Origin: Fusarium oxysporum f. sp. lycopersici 4287
Taxonomy: Eukaryota; Ascomycota; Sordariomycetes; Hypocreales; Nectriaceae
DNA: 64,000 nt
Direction of reading: 5' to 3'
Assembly: GCF_000149955.1 (NCBI RefSeq)
Contig: NC_031000.1
Span: forward strand, 1,038,259-1,102,258
Under the pieces are notes generated by a model, which ran no database searches, was not told the DNA's origin, and saw nothing but the letters and a program-made list of their open reading frames with translations. Shown piece by piece: positions 55,084 through 64,000 of the stretch; position 1 is the stretch's first letter, and each line of letters begins with the position of its first letter. The position numbers were made by a program, and so were the translations under genes.

Positions 55084-55820
55084 TTAGATTTTCTCTTCAA
55101 AGATAGAAAAAAGAGTACAAAGACTACTATCATATTTCATCGAGCTCTGCTTGACCTCTCTAGGTGCGTATAGCCCCAGGATCTGCTGCAAGGGATCGCA
55201 TTCCGCCCCCGTGAGTAGAAACTTAACGAGGTGCCCGATGGATATGATATCCCTGTCAAAAAATAGGCTGTGTTGATTCATAAATTCCATCACATCGGTC
55301 CAAATCTCAAAGACTGATTTATTATAATCGATAGAAAAGCCGCGGGCGTCTGAAGCCATTCCTACAAGGCCATATACCTTATCTTTCCTGTCTTGGCAAT
55401 CTGCTTCTTTATGGTCCTGCAGTAGCTGAAGCAAGGTGTTTGACCCGGTATATTTCTCCTCTCGCTGCCGTTCCAACCTTATAGGGCCTTTAGATCCAAA
55501 GTTGTGCATGGTGATGAACTGCGTAAACTGTTTCCATTCTGTCGCCGAGTTTCCAAAGCATACTTTAATCTTCTGGGCTAGCCCAATCTCCTGGATTATC
55601 CACAGGCGCTTCCAATAGTCGTCATTGTACAACTTCTCTGCGAAGCTGCGTTCAGCAGAGTCGGTTCGGGGTGAATCTGTTGGCAATCTCGATGTTGGCT
55701 CAGAGGCTTATACGGAGACCAGGATTCGCCCAGGTCTTGCGTTTGATTTGTCTCGTCCTTGGATTGACGCATGACCATGATGCTATCCTTCATTCTAGAT
55801 GAAATGAACTTGAACAGCAT
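55084..55820 (-). pseudogene. HET-domain gene fragment
   Basis: The minus frame to 55686 reads YNDDYWKRLWIIQEIGLA, the conserved W..R.WI.QE block that ends the HET domain. KDKVYGLVGMASDARGFSIDY follows, typical of what comes just after it. The N-terminal HET blocks (the ALSYTWG and WIDA.CINQ types) are absent upstream, and a frame change near 55680 separates a short preceding frame (55820-55690). The C-terminal half expected of HET proteins is also missing after FSIFEEKI. It is a truncated remnant, the second HET locus in the window. Confidence 0.7.
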
Positions 55821-56031
55821 ATGTTTGTCGCAGGAGGGCGGGGTAATTGTCCTGCGATATTAGGCAGCGCAGGCAGTTATTTCATCAGCGCTTACATCCC
55901 TGTTGTTTCAACCGCTGAACCAATCAGGAGAGCATATCGTCAGTGCATATTTACCAACTTTTAGCTGCATAAAGCATGAACTTGTTGATAGGAAGTGCCT
56001 AGGGAAAATATGACGCAGCAATGTCAGCTTG

Positions 56032-56217
56032 TCACCGGGGATGAGGATATTGAAGAGAGTGAGGAGAATCGGCTCGACATCGGATATTTCCATGCACCGA
56101 GTTCCGAAGCCGTCGTCGGGCGCGTTTAGCATTGACATCTTGCTTTGCTTTCTCCTTTGATGTAGCATATTTCCGTGGTCGCCCGCGCTTTTCAGGTGCT
56201 TCGGGCATAGTTATCAA
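56032..56217 (-). CDS. short AT-hook-like ORF, probably a fragment
   Basis: A frame of 61 residues with KRGRPRKYATSKEKAKQD and AKRARRRLR, an AT-hook-type core (RGRPRK) plus a basic helix. Similar N-termini occur in many fungal proteins of unknown role. The frame ends quickly and no continuation was found, so it may be the first exon of a degraded gene or debris. Confidence 0.35.
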   Translation of the reverse strand: MITMPEAPEKRGRPRKYATSKEKAKQDVNAKRARRRLRNSVHGNIRCRADSPHSLQYPHPR

Positions 56218-56673
56218 GATAAAGTATAGTTGTGATTGATTTGGGCTGTTTCGAAGCTCCTACAGCTTGATGAGATGTGCTAGCCCCTGGGTTGACCGCG
56301 AAATCCTGATTAGGCTAGTGCATGACCGCCAAAATCTAATGAAGTTAGCATATGGCCGCTAAATTCTGATTTGCTAGAAGCTGGGAGAGCTAAGACCCAG
56401 ATAGGCTAGTGCAATGACCGCGAAACTTGCAACGGCAATTTCGACTAACCTGATGGCTTCATACACAAGGGACATCACGGGGTGTAGAATCAGCAACACC
56501 GGCGCGCAATAATTTTAATCCTGTCTAAGCACATTATTCGTCACTTCTTGAACTACCCATGTGTCAGCTTCCACGGCGCGCTTTCATCTAAATAAGCTGA
56601 TGGCCACGTGCCATACATAAAGCAGCGCCTCTAATTCCATTAAGCCAGCGATTCCGCTTAGTTAGCTTCCAGC
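56218..56673. other. intergenic
   Basis: No gene seen. 56300-56420 repeats short phrases (ctagtgcatgaccgc, ctagtgcaatgaccgc, tatggccgctaaattctgat) about 45-70 bp apart, a weak tandem pattern. Confidence 0.4.
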
Positions 56674-57555
56674 ATGTCAACACCTTACGTTCCTCCCGAC
56701 GACGGAACGGCCACTTAACACGACGGTACAGACTCCTTGGCCATAAAAAATACGCTACTTCGTCGCCTGCTGACCCGCATCGCTCTTAAAACTACCGCGC
56801 GCTTGTACGAACACAATGGGCCTTGTATTCCCATTTCTAAACACCTCATCGTCAAGACGGGGCCATTTGTCCATCTTACCGAAGCAGCAACTATGAGCTT
56901 CGTCGCCGCCAATACTTCTATCCCTATCCCGGCTGTCTACAGCTCATTTATCTACAAGAATCGAGCTTTTATCGTTATGGAGCGCATTCAAGGAAATTCT
57001 CTCGCAGAAGCCTGGCCAACATTGTCCGATGCCGACCTGGACAACATTTTCGCACAGCTTCGGCAAATGTTCCAGGAACTGAGGGCTCTTCCGCCACCTC
57101 CTGGCACAGGAGTAGAAAGCTGTCGAGGCGGTTCGTTGCGCGATTCCCGCATACCACGGTCAAGACCCAGATTCGGGCCGTTCAAGTGTGTCCAAGATTT
57201 CCATCGATGGTTACGTGAAGATCTCAGGCCAGAAGAACAGCCGGACCAAATGCATGATCAAGAATGGAAGGAAATAAAAGAAATGGTGAGTAAACAGGAC
57301 GGCCCGTGGCCACCGGCGGTGTTTACTCATGGAGATCTAAATCCCTTCAACATTTTGGTTCGCGGTGGATATGTCGTCGGTATCATTGACTGGGAGTTTG
57401 CGGGTTGGTACCCTTGTTACTGGGAATACACTTCTGCATGGTGTGGGAACTATACTCGGCAAGCATGGCAAGGTTCTATTGCTCAGTTTCTTGATCCCTA
57501 CCCTGCCGAGCTTGAAATGGAGAAGACACGCCAAAGATGGTGGGGAGATATCTGA
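56674..57555 (+). pseudogene. APH-like phosphotransferase, early stop
   Basis: The frame encodes an aminoglycoside-phosphotransferase/choline-kinase-fold protein (PF01636). Marks are VHLTEAATMSFVAANT, RAFIVMERIQGNSL, the catalytic loop FTHGDLNPFNILV and the metal loop GIIDWEFAGWYPCYWEY, ending WWGDI. About 270 residues, full length for this fungal type. The only in-frame ATG near the expected start (56674, MSTPYVPPDDG) is followed by TAA at 56716; beyond it the frame has no ATG until 56892. Either a single substitution has broken the N-terminus or translation starts late at MSFVAANT. Substrates of fungal APH-like proteins are mostly unknown. Confidence 0.75.
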
Positions 57556-57656
57556 AGTCTTGCCAAATACAGTTCTAATACCCTGTCTGAAACACAATCC
57601 TACCAGATGCACGAACGAAACAGAAACAAATATCAACCAGAAACGGATCCTGCTAG

Positions 57657-58235
57657 CTAAGGTACAACCTCCTTCCCCTGGAGCATATCATATGTCGGCT
57701 TCGGCAACGCCATATCCGCGGCATTGAGATATCTTCCAGCTGCAGTCTTGCTCGCGACATATTCACGAGCAACCGCCTTGATCTTTTTCTAATCCAGTTC
57801 CGCGGTCCCAGTAGCCATGCCATCTTGAGCTATCTGGGACAAAGCTTGGGCGACCCATGTTCGGTAACGCCAGTTAGGGTCGTTTTGGGCAACGGGTGTG
57901 TTTCGAATAATGTCGACCAGCCGGCCTTCGTCTTCGATCTTGGCAATGACAATACGAGCGAGGAGATTGTTGGTACTCCGCACATTGGACAGAGGTATCT
58001 CCTCATATATCCAGCTGCGAATAGGGTGATTCTTGACATGGTGGCGTATACCAGAGACTTTGGCACCTTTTTCGTTCTTTGGTCCGATAAGAAAGCCCCA
58101 ATGATACCTATAGCTAAAATTTAGCTTTAGCTGGGTAAACAGTATCTGTAGTAATTACCTTTGCTCTTCGTTATTGACGACTCCACTGGGGTATAAGGCA
58201 ATATACAGCCGGTTTTTATTGCCACCTATCTTGAG
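57657..58235 (-). pseudogene. DUF6914-like small protein, start lost and one stop
   Basis: Exon 1 (58235-58159) reads NKNRLYIALYPSGVVNNEEQ. After an intron (58158-58108) exon 2 reads YHWGFLIGPKNEKG, VRSTNNLLARIVIAKIED and NDPNWRYRTWVAQAL, ending KEVVP and TAG. This is a fungal family I know as DUF6914 (name from memory). Two defects show: the expected start codon position is ATA, and a TAG interrupts TAELD / KKIKAVAREYV where a tryptophan is usual (TGG to TAG). Both are G-to-A changes. Convergent with the APH-like gene, about 100 bp away. Confidence 0.7.
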
Positions 58236-58820
58236 AGTTTGGAAGCAGATCAGGTACTTTATTAACAAGCCGGATTAGCAGGTTAACATATATAAAAAAG
58301 AATCAGTAAAGATAAAGTTTTAATTCCAAGGCAGTTGGCAAGTTTGACAGTGATAACTTAGTTGGCATCCTGCCTCTATTTATTATTAACTATAGGATAT
58401 ATATATAGAAATGTATGTCAGAATGGCAGGGCATAGGACGCGGGCCTCAACTTCGCTAGCGCGCGCCAATGTGATCATCCGGGGTCTCGGCCCCAATGTT
58501 ATTACCGCGCGCCAAATGAGACAGATGATCAAACTCAATAGATATAAATACATTTCAAGTTCGCCTGCATTTTTCGTCCATTCTTGGTAACTCACGCAAA
58601 CGTCCTAGCTGGCGATAACCCTCAATGTGGATGCTAAATCAATCAACACCCTATGTAGCATTGATGAAACACGAGAGAAAACAAGTGGAGGTTATATTGT
58701 AACAAGGGCTGGATGTAATGTGCCGAATTACATAAGTCTTGACTTTACCAACAGCTGCAGAACAGCAGGAATATATATCTAACCATTAAAAAGAAATATA
58801 TATTTTCATGTTTTCCAATA
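58236..58820. other. intergenic
   Basis: No gene seen; moderately AT-rich. Confidence 0.4.
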
Positions 58821-59241
58821 ACGTGTTTGATAAGCGAGCGACGCACCACCCTATACACCTTAAATCCGGTTTTTAAAAAACTCTTTAAAAATCCAAACTA
58901 CGCCTAAAATAGCTATAATTTTAATAGCATATATATAACTCTTAAAATAAGCTATCTTCTCTTCTTAAAAAATCTAAGAAAATTCTATATAGCTATAAAC
59001 CTTAAAATCTATTTGCACTGTAAAATACACTGTATAATTAAGCATTTCTTTATAAAGGAATTTTTTTCAAAATCTAGGAAAAGTATTTAACATAGCTATT
59101 ATTATACTATTACTAAAAATACTTTTTTTTATATTTTTAGCTGTTTTATTTAAGGTGTAAATTACGATAGGGTAAGCTATTTTTAGCTATACAGTGCAGT
59201 GCGTCGCTCGCTTGACTGCGTCGCTCGCTTATCAAACACGT
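58821..59241. mobile_element. MITE of the pogo family, copy 2
   Basis: A 421-bp non-coding AT-rich element with TA duplications (58819-58820 and 59242-59243) and tips ACGTGTTTGATAAG. The right end has two 17-bp repeats with core CGAGCGACGCA, the left end one. The interior (aaaatagctataatttt, tgtataattaagc, ttttatttaaggt) is homologous to the MITE at 4530-4957. Confidence 0.85.
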
Positions 59242-59606
59242 TAGCTAAGTTTCTGGAAAGAGTTATATGGGGGACGTGGGGGGGAGCTTAGTAACTGGTA
59301 GGGTATGAAAAGAAAGTCAAAAGAGTGGAACAGACTCTGCAACTGCTAACGGCGAACATGCTTTGAGTTTTCATTCTTTAAGTGCGCGGCAGTGATAGCT
59401 AGCTATTATTATTAACTTTGGCGAAGTAGGGCAATGCAAACTAATGCTAATCCGCGAGGCCTCGGCTATTTGCTGGACCCCGTTAATTAGGCATAGTCGT
59501 TTAGACGATTCCGACCGCGCAGGATATAATCAATTAATCAATCAACTGATAACGCCTTAGTCCCTCCCATCCTCTGCAACGCTGGGAGAACCTTGTCCAC
59601 CCATGA
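59242..59606. other. intergenic
   Basis: No gene seen between the MITE and the 3' end of the C2H2 gene. Confidence 0.4.
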
Positions 59607-60151
59607 TCATTTCCTCCTCCATCTTTGCTTGGTATGCACTTCCTCAATGTGACGCTTAAGGTTATCAGGGCGGGTGAACTCTCTCTTGCATTCCGAGATA
59701 GAGCATTTGAACGCATCTAGGGTGGGCAGGAACTGCCGATGGTAGACCCTGACGTGCCAGAGCATGGGCTTCTTGTCCCCAAATATCTGTCCACATCCTG
59801 CTATACAAAGCGTCCGGGGCTTATGCATTGTGCGAATATGAATACTGCGGAACTCATTAACCAACTAACCAATACTTCGACTGTCGGTAATCGAGAGATA
59901 GGCGCTTACCTCAGCTTTTTGCTTGTCAAAAAAGTCCGAGAGCACGCGGGCCAGGAACAACAATACTCCCTATTGGGCCCCCTGGCATGCCTTATATGTT
60001 TGCTCGGACTGACTGCGTGGGTCGGCAAATGCTGTTCTAGAGTTTGAGTAGACTCTATGTCACACCTGGATAGTCCAATGGCGTTGATAACATGTCCGGG
60101 ACTCTTTGCTTTGACTTCAGCGGGGACATTTTCGCAATCCTTCATAAGCAT
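59607..60151 (-). CDS. C2H2 zinc-finger protein
   Basis: Exons 60151-59910 and 59844-59607, intron 59909-59845. Splicing at ccgcag joins SKKL to SIHIRTMH and completes finger 1 (CSWPACSRTF...H...H), which confirms the junction. Finger 2 is CIAGCGQIF with H..H in LWHVRVYH; finger 3 is CSISECKREFTRPDNLKRH. A basic tail RWRRK ends it. About 159 residues from the ATG at 60151. An open frame at 60424-60200 (MELVPETAFKPHA) may be an upstream exon, but I found no junction that keeps phase. Probably DNA-binding; target unknown. Confidence 0.7.
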
Positions 60152-60737
60152 CCTCCATTCATCGTCTTCCTGACTGTTAGCATGCGAGCCACGAGAAGAC
60201 TATGCCTTCAAGCAACTAGAAGGGATAGCGGTGACAGTGCCGGTGGAAGCCGTAGCGTGTACGAGAGCCGGGTTGACTGTATGGCCTAGGGAGATCGAGT
60301 TGACAGTGATAAGGTCCCCATATTGTGGCATCCCAGGTGCCTCGGTTACAATCCCTCCGGTGTTGTTCAGGAGAGTTGGGTTCAAGGCATGCGGCTTAAA
60401 AGCCGTTTCTGGTACTAGCTCCATAATTGAGGGGTGTCTGGGAACTCATCAGCTAATGTATATGTTTCAAAGCAGCAAAAAGCGATGCCTTTTCCACACT
60501 TCATAGTTGCCGTGTATACCTAGTTGTAAGCTCAGTGTTTAAGTGCAAGTGACGAACTTCAAAAGCGCAAGACGCGCCCTTTGGCCTTTTTGGTTGAAAG
60601 TAATCCGGACCAGCATTGCGGGGGCATGTGAGATAGTTATACTTCCAGGGTCAGGGTGTCACTGCGGGGGGAAGGGTATGTAAGCCACCACTCGAATGAC
60701 GCAACTGTGTCCCGGCGGCGCGGCTTAGCTTCCCGAA

Positions 60738-61025
60738 TTAGTTTTTTAGTGAGCATCTGTTGTCAAGAGTTCTCCTGAATGATTTCTGTATCTTATCAGC
60801 TTCTTGTGGTAAATACGCTCGATGTTTACTACTCGAGTGGATATGGGAGTTCATACTAACCTGGTATCCGAAGCTGGTGTTAGCAAGTCGGGGCTTTCCG
60901 GTGGGCTTCAATAGCTCCTGGCTAATCAGACGAGGAATACCGATGCGGTGGAAAAAGCCTTTTTCGGCCAAAACCGACCTTAGTTCCCCAGCCATATTAC
61001 TCACGATTGTGTCATAGGTCATCAC
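60738..61025 (-). CDS. unrecognised short ORF, possible 5' exon
   Basis: A frame of 95 residues (MMTYDTIVSNMAGELRSVLAE and onward). The part up to NTSFGYQ looks like ordinary protein and is followed by a GT (gttagtatg), so it may be the first exon of a gene on this strand, perhaps the C2H2 gene. No family recognised. Confidence 0.3.
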   Translation of the reverse strand: MMTYDTIVSNMAGELRSVLAEKGFFHRIGIPRLISQELLKPTGKPRLANTSFGYQVSMNSHIHSSSKHRAYLPQEADKIQKSFRRTLDNRCSLKN

Positions 61026-61215
61026 CGATGATGATGCCGGCCTAGTACGAAGTATTGAAGAATTAGACTTTATTATTCATTTGCCTTAGGAACCCTGGCA
61101 GAAAACTGCTTAACTGTCTTTACTCCAGGCGTTTGATCACCATAGCTCGGCTAATGCTACATCAAGCTACCAGGCAGGAGTTCTCCCATGATAGCATCAT
61201 CACGCATCATCAAGA

Positions 61216-62787
61216 ATGACGGTAGTCCAGACTTCGGAGTTCCAATACTATGCTGGTCTCGATCCCTTCCAGCGTAGACTTCTCTACGAGCCAATCGTTC
61301 TCGAGTATGCAATGATTCAAAGTTGCAACCTGGCCCGAGAAGAACCAGAAAGCCACGCGACGGTCGACTTTGACAACCTGCAATCCGACTTCGAAGCCTT
61401 TCGTGTGCTCGTAAATAATCTCGCCCAGGTCTGTGACAATGAACGAGGCGGAAATTCGGTCACCGCCATGACAATTCTCGAAGGGACGAATGGGCCCGAA
61501 TTCGTGTTTGCAGCGAACAGGAAGGACGAAGAGGAGACTAGGGCAACCGCGAGATTCGTAACGAACTTACTACAGTTGGCCGGGCAGAACCCCCAAAATC
61601 TTAGCTCCGATGCCCCCGAGAAGAGAGTACTCAGGATGATATTAGCTTTCAACATGCCCCGAATTACCGAATACAAAGACAAACTTGATAAGGCTTTAGG
61701 CCTTTGTCTGGAAGATCACGAACGGCGACAGTCCGAAGACGGTATGACACACTACATGACACTGACTCCAACGATGCACAGAGGCCTTGAAGAGTGAGCT
61801 TCAAAAGCTCAGAGAGAAATGCAACTTCTCGGTCAACAACGTACGCGAGCAGGAGGAAATCAAGTGCAAGTCTCCCTCCTTCTGTCGACGTACTTTATAC
61901 ATACCGAGACTAACTTTACCCCAGCACTGAGAGATTGTGAAAGGCTGATCAACCTGATCCATAATGCCCAGCTGGCGATGACAGGGATCAAGAAAGCCGT
62001 CAGAACGAAAGCCAGGGGCAGCGAGTTCCTCAGGTCTGGGCCGTGGTGCGAGCTAAAACATTATCTCGGCCGTTGGCATTCCTACCGTCAAGCTGCGAAC
62101 TTTATTGTTTGTGCAGCAGCAGCCTGGCCGCTACTATTTCAGGACTTCAAGATCACCTCACTACCGTCTAGTACTCGCATATCCAAGCCCATTGCACAGT
62201 CAGACCTGACAGCTGTTGCCATTGTTCAACACATGGAGGCTTTCGAGAAAGTAAAAATGCCAGAGCTTATGCAGGATGCAGAGGATCTCCGCAGGATGGG
62301 TCTGGATAAGGCTATCCAAATTCAACTCTTGAAGAGAACTTTCAGGCCAATCGTACACGCAGAAGTCCTCATTCATCACTACCTCACCAAGAACGGAATC
62401 ACAAGGCCAAATAGATTTTGGCGGCAATGGCAATACATCGGCGCCAGCAAGCCAACTTGTCGCTTATGTCACTATTACTTCAGCTCGCACTCACAGAGTC
62501 AGATACAAGTTCGGCCGTCGCATCTGAATCTGTACCCAAATTGGCGTTTACCGGAAATCTCTGACGAGGACGATGCGGAAGCTCGAGAAGCTCACAGGAA
62601 GCTCTTGAAGTGCATCGCTGAAAAAGTGCGCAATGACGCGAAGCGGACTTTGCAGCAGAGGACCACTAAAAGCAAGCAACATGACTCAAATACCTACTCT
62701 GGTACACCGAGATACCTTGTGAAGAGATCAGAGTCAACAAATTCTGATGGTCCCGCCTATTGCGAGGTTGATCGCTGCAGTCGGTGA
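61216..62787 (+). CDS. OTT_1508-like deaminase-domain protein
   Basis: An N-terminal exon from 61216 (MTVVQTSEFQYYAGLDPFQ). Intron 61742-61781 (40 nt) joins QSED to EALKSELQKLREKC, a coiled-coil-like linker. A second intron ends near 61918-61926; two splice solutions are possible, one with a GC donor. The C-terminal half carries the zinc-deaminase signature: HAEVLIHHYL (HxE) and, about 30 residues on, GASKPTCRLCHYYF (the CxxC pair), then VRPSHLNLYPNWRLP. That combination defines the OTT_1508-like deaminase domain (PF14441), found in bacterial effectors and widely expanded in fungi. A basic, low-complexity tail follows. About 470-490 residues. Activity and substrate (nucleotide or nucleic acid) are unknown. 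Confidence 0.82.
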
Positions 62788-63373
62788 GGGGGTCAGCCTG
62801 TGGTCGCCTTGAGATGGAGTCTCTTGTACTGCTCAGTCATTAAATACACAATAAACTCAGCGGCTACGCAGAAATCTTCCTTTGTCATCATAATTTCTTG
62901 GCATACACGTATTAAGGATGTGGCCCTATCTTCACCCAAATCCTTAACAAGTGCAATGTTTATCGTTTTTGTTGGCATGATTCTTAGTCTCGACTCGGTC
63001 GTACTTGTTAATACCATTCCTTGTTAGCTCCATCACGATCGTCATCTTTATCTTCATACTTATCTCTATTACTACAGTCGCTAGGCTTATCCTTATCTTC
63101 CTTATGTCCTTTATCCACGTTCCAGTTAGAGTTCACAGCCTCGCGTTGTAGAAGAGCAACCAGATATCGTATATGACACATCATGATGGTTTCATCGCGT
63201 CCGAGTCGTAAGCTGTATATATCTTGCTGCTGATGTGTTTCAAAATGTTGAACTCTAAACACATAACAAATGAACCTTTTCCATACATCAACATATCTTT
63301 TCAGGCAGTTCTCAACTTTGAATTTGTGGGGTCAAAAGTCATCTTTCTAGTAGGTATTCAACCAGCATCGAGA
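62788..63373. other. intergenic
   Basis: 3' region of the deaminase gene. No gene recognised; the short frames on either strand have no family features. Confidence 0.4.
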
Positions 63374-63679
63374 TCAGTATGAAGTCTTGGCCAAGTTGAA
63401 CGTGGCTCGATCAACCATGAGGCCGACACCACGCAGTATAACTCGAAGCCGGGCTTCTACGGCAGCTGGACTCCGGGGTACTGTATCGTACCATTGGCCC
63501 AACAAATAGTCTTCGTTCCATGTTGGTTTGGGCTTTTTTACCGTGGCCGCAATGATGCCAAGCGGTCGGCCATGAATTAAGCGAGGCCATCCTGTATGCT
63601 GCAGCCATGGGGAGAAATATGTGGTAAGAATATGGAGATTCTGATTGGTGCAGAAGTGGAAATGCGGCGCATTTCTTGT
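63374..63679 (-). pseudogene. unrecognised open frame, probably fragment of a mobile-element protein
   Basis: A 101-residue open stretch without ATG reads HFCTNQNLHILTTYFSPW, WPRLIHGRPLGIIAATVKK and then PRSPAAVEARLRVILRGVG. It looks like real protein, unlike the competing ATG-started frame on the same strand (63752-63411), but I cannot name the family. It begins right after a TAG and ends at TGA, so it is at best a remnant or an internal exon. Confidence 0.35.
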
Positions 63680-64000
63680 CTACATGCTTGATTAGGGTTA
63701 TATCTGACTCGTTGGACTGGCTGGTTGGTTCTTGCCTGGCTAATGGAATCACCCTTATATTATACTTTTCTACATTCCCTGCTAAACATTCTCTGCTAAA
63801 TATACTATATAATACACTTATAATATGATCTAAACCTGACTGGATTTAAATATATTGAATCCCTCTGAACTGGAAACTTAACTTTGTTGGTTAATCTGCT
63901 TTTAATATATTATGGCTTGGATTGGTAACCCTTACTGCAAATCGGTATTCCCATGCTATCCCCTACCCCAAATGGCTACTTGTCTCTCCTCAATGTACCG
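63680..64000. other. right edge of window, AT-rich
   Basis: No gene seen. 63770-63920 is AT-rich with repeated taatata words. Confidence 0.4.

Noticed and set aside
55908..56168. Minus-strand frame of 86 residues between the HET fragment and the AT-hook ORF
   Set aside because: It overlaps the AT-hook frame and shows no motifs; no splice joining it to either neighbour was found.
63411..63752. Minus-strand ATG frame of 113 residues
   Set aside because: The neighbouring frame without ATG reads more like protein; this one looks like its shadow.

Overview
The window looks like a piece of a filamentous ascomycete (Pezizomycotina) genome. Short introns of about 40-90 nt carry GT...CTAAC...AG signals. 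There are Zn(II)2Cys6 regulators, HET-domain genes, pogo/Fot-type and hAT transposons, a Ty1/copia element, and long AT-rich blocks whose differences from intact copies are C-to-T and G-to-A transitions, as expected from repeat-induced point mutation (RIP). The genus cannot be fixed from the sequence alone. There is one 100-N assembly gap (10358-10457).

Layout. 1-4.5 kb: a minus-strand copia retrotransposon cut by the window edge. 4.5-7.0 kb: a MITE and a near-intact pogo element. 7.7-9.4 kb: a DHA1-type MFS transporter. 10.0-10.7 kb: a HET gene broken by the gap. 10.7-12.2 kb: RIP-degraded pogo debris. 12.2-16.3 kb: amidohydrolase 1 and a RidA/2-aminomuconate-deaminase-like gene, with repeat relics between them. 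16.3-24.7 kb: gene-poor, with a second pogo element nested in a decayed relative, a hAT relic and dispersed repeats. 24.7-30.2 kb: a monocarboxylate-type MFS transporter and an aldehyde dehydrogenase. 30.2-33.2 kb: an old pogo copy split by a younger one. 33.5-44.8 kb: a compact metabolic block (unknown protein, amidohydrolase 2, UbiD/Fdc1-type decarboxylase, Pad1/UbiX-type flavin prenyltransferase, Zn2Cys6 regulator, secreted carboxylesterase). 46.8-52.3 kb: a GFA-fold protein, a second Zn2Cys6 regulator and a secreted BBE-type FAD oxidase. 52.5-54.7 kb: a decayed Fot-like element. 55-64 kb: broken or accessory genes (HET fragment, APH-like kinase, DUF6914-like pseudogene, C2H2 protein, OTT_1508-like deaminase) and a second MITE.

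How the genes may work together (inference). Pad1/UbiX makes prenylated FMN for the neighbouring UbiD/Fdc1 decarboxylase, so 37-40 kb encodes decarboxylation of an aromatic or unsaturated acid, probably controlled by the adjacent Zn2Cys6 factor. Two paralogous amidohydrolases, a carboxylesterase, an aldehyde dehydrogenase, a RidA-like deaminase and a monocarboxylate-type transporter would suit uptake and stepwise breakdown of an ester- or amide-linked aromatic compound. The set is spread over about 32 kb and interrupted by transposons. Arrays of TTCCG/CGGAA motifs lie upstream of most of these genes and could be a shared regulatory code, or could come from transposon ends. No ring-cleaving dioxygenase is visible, so the substrate and pathway end are unknown.
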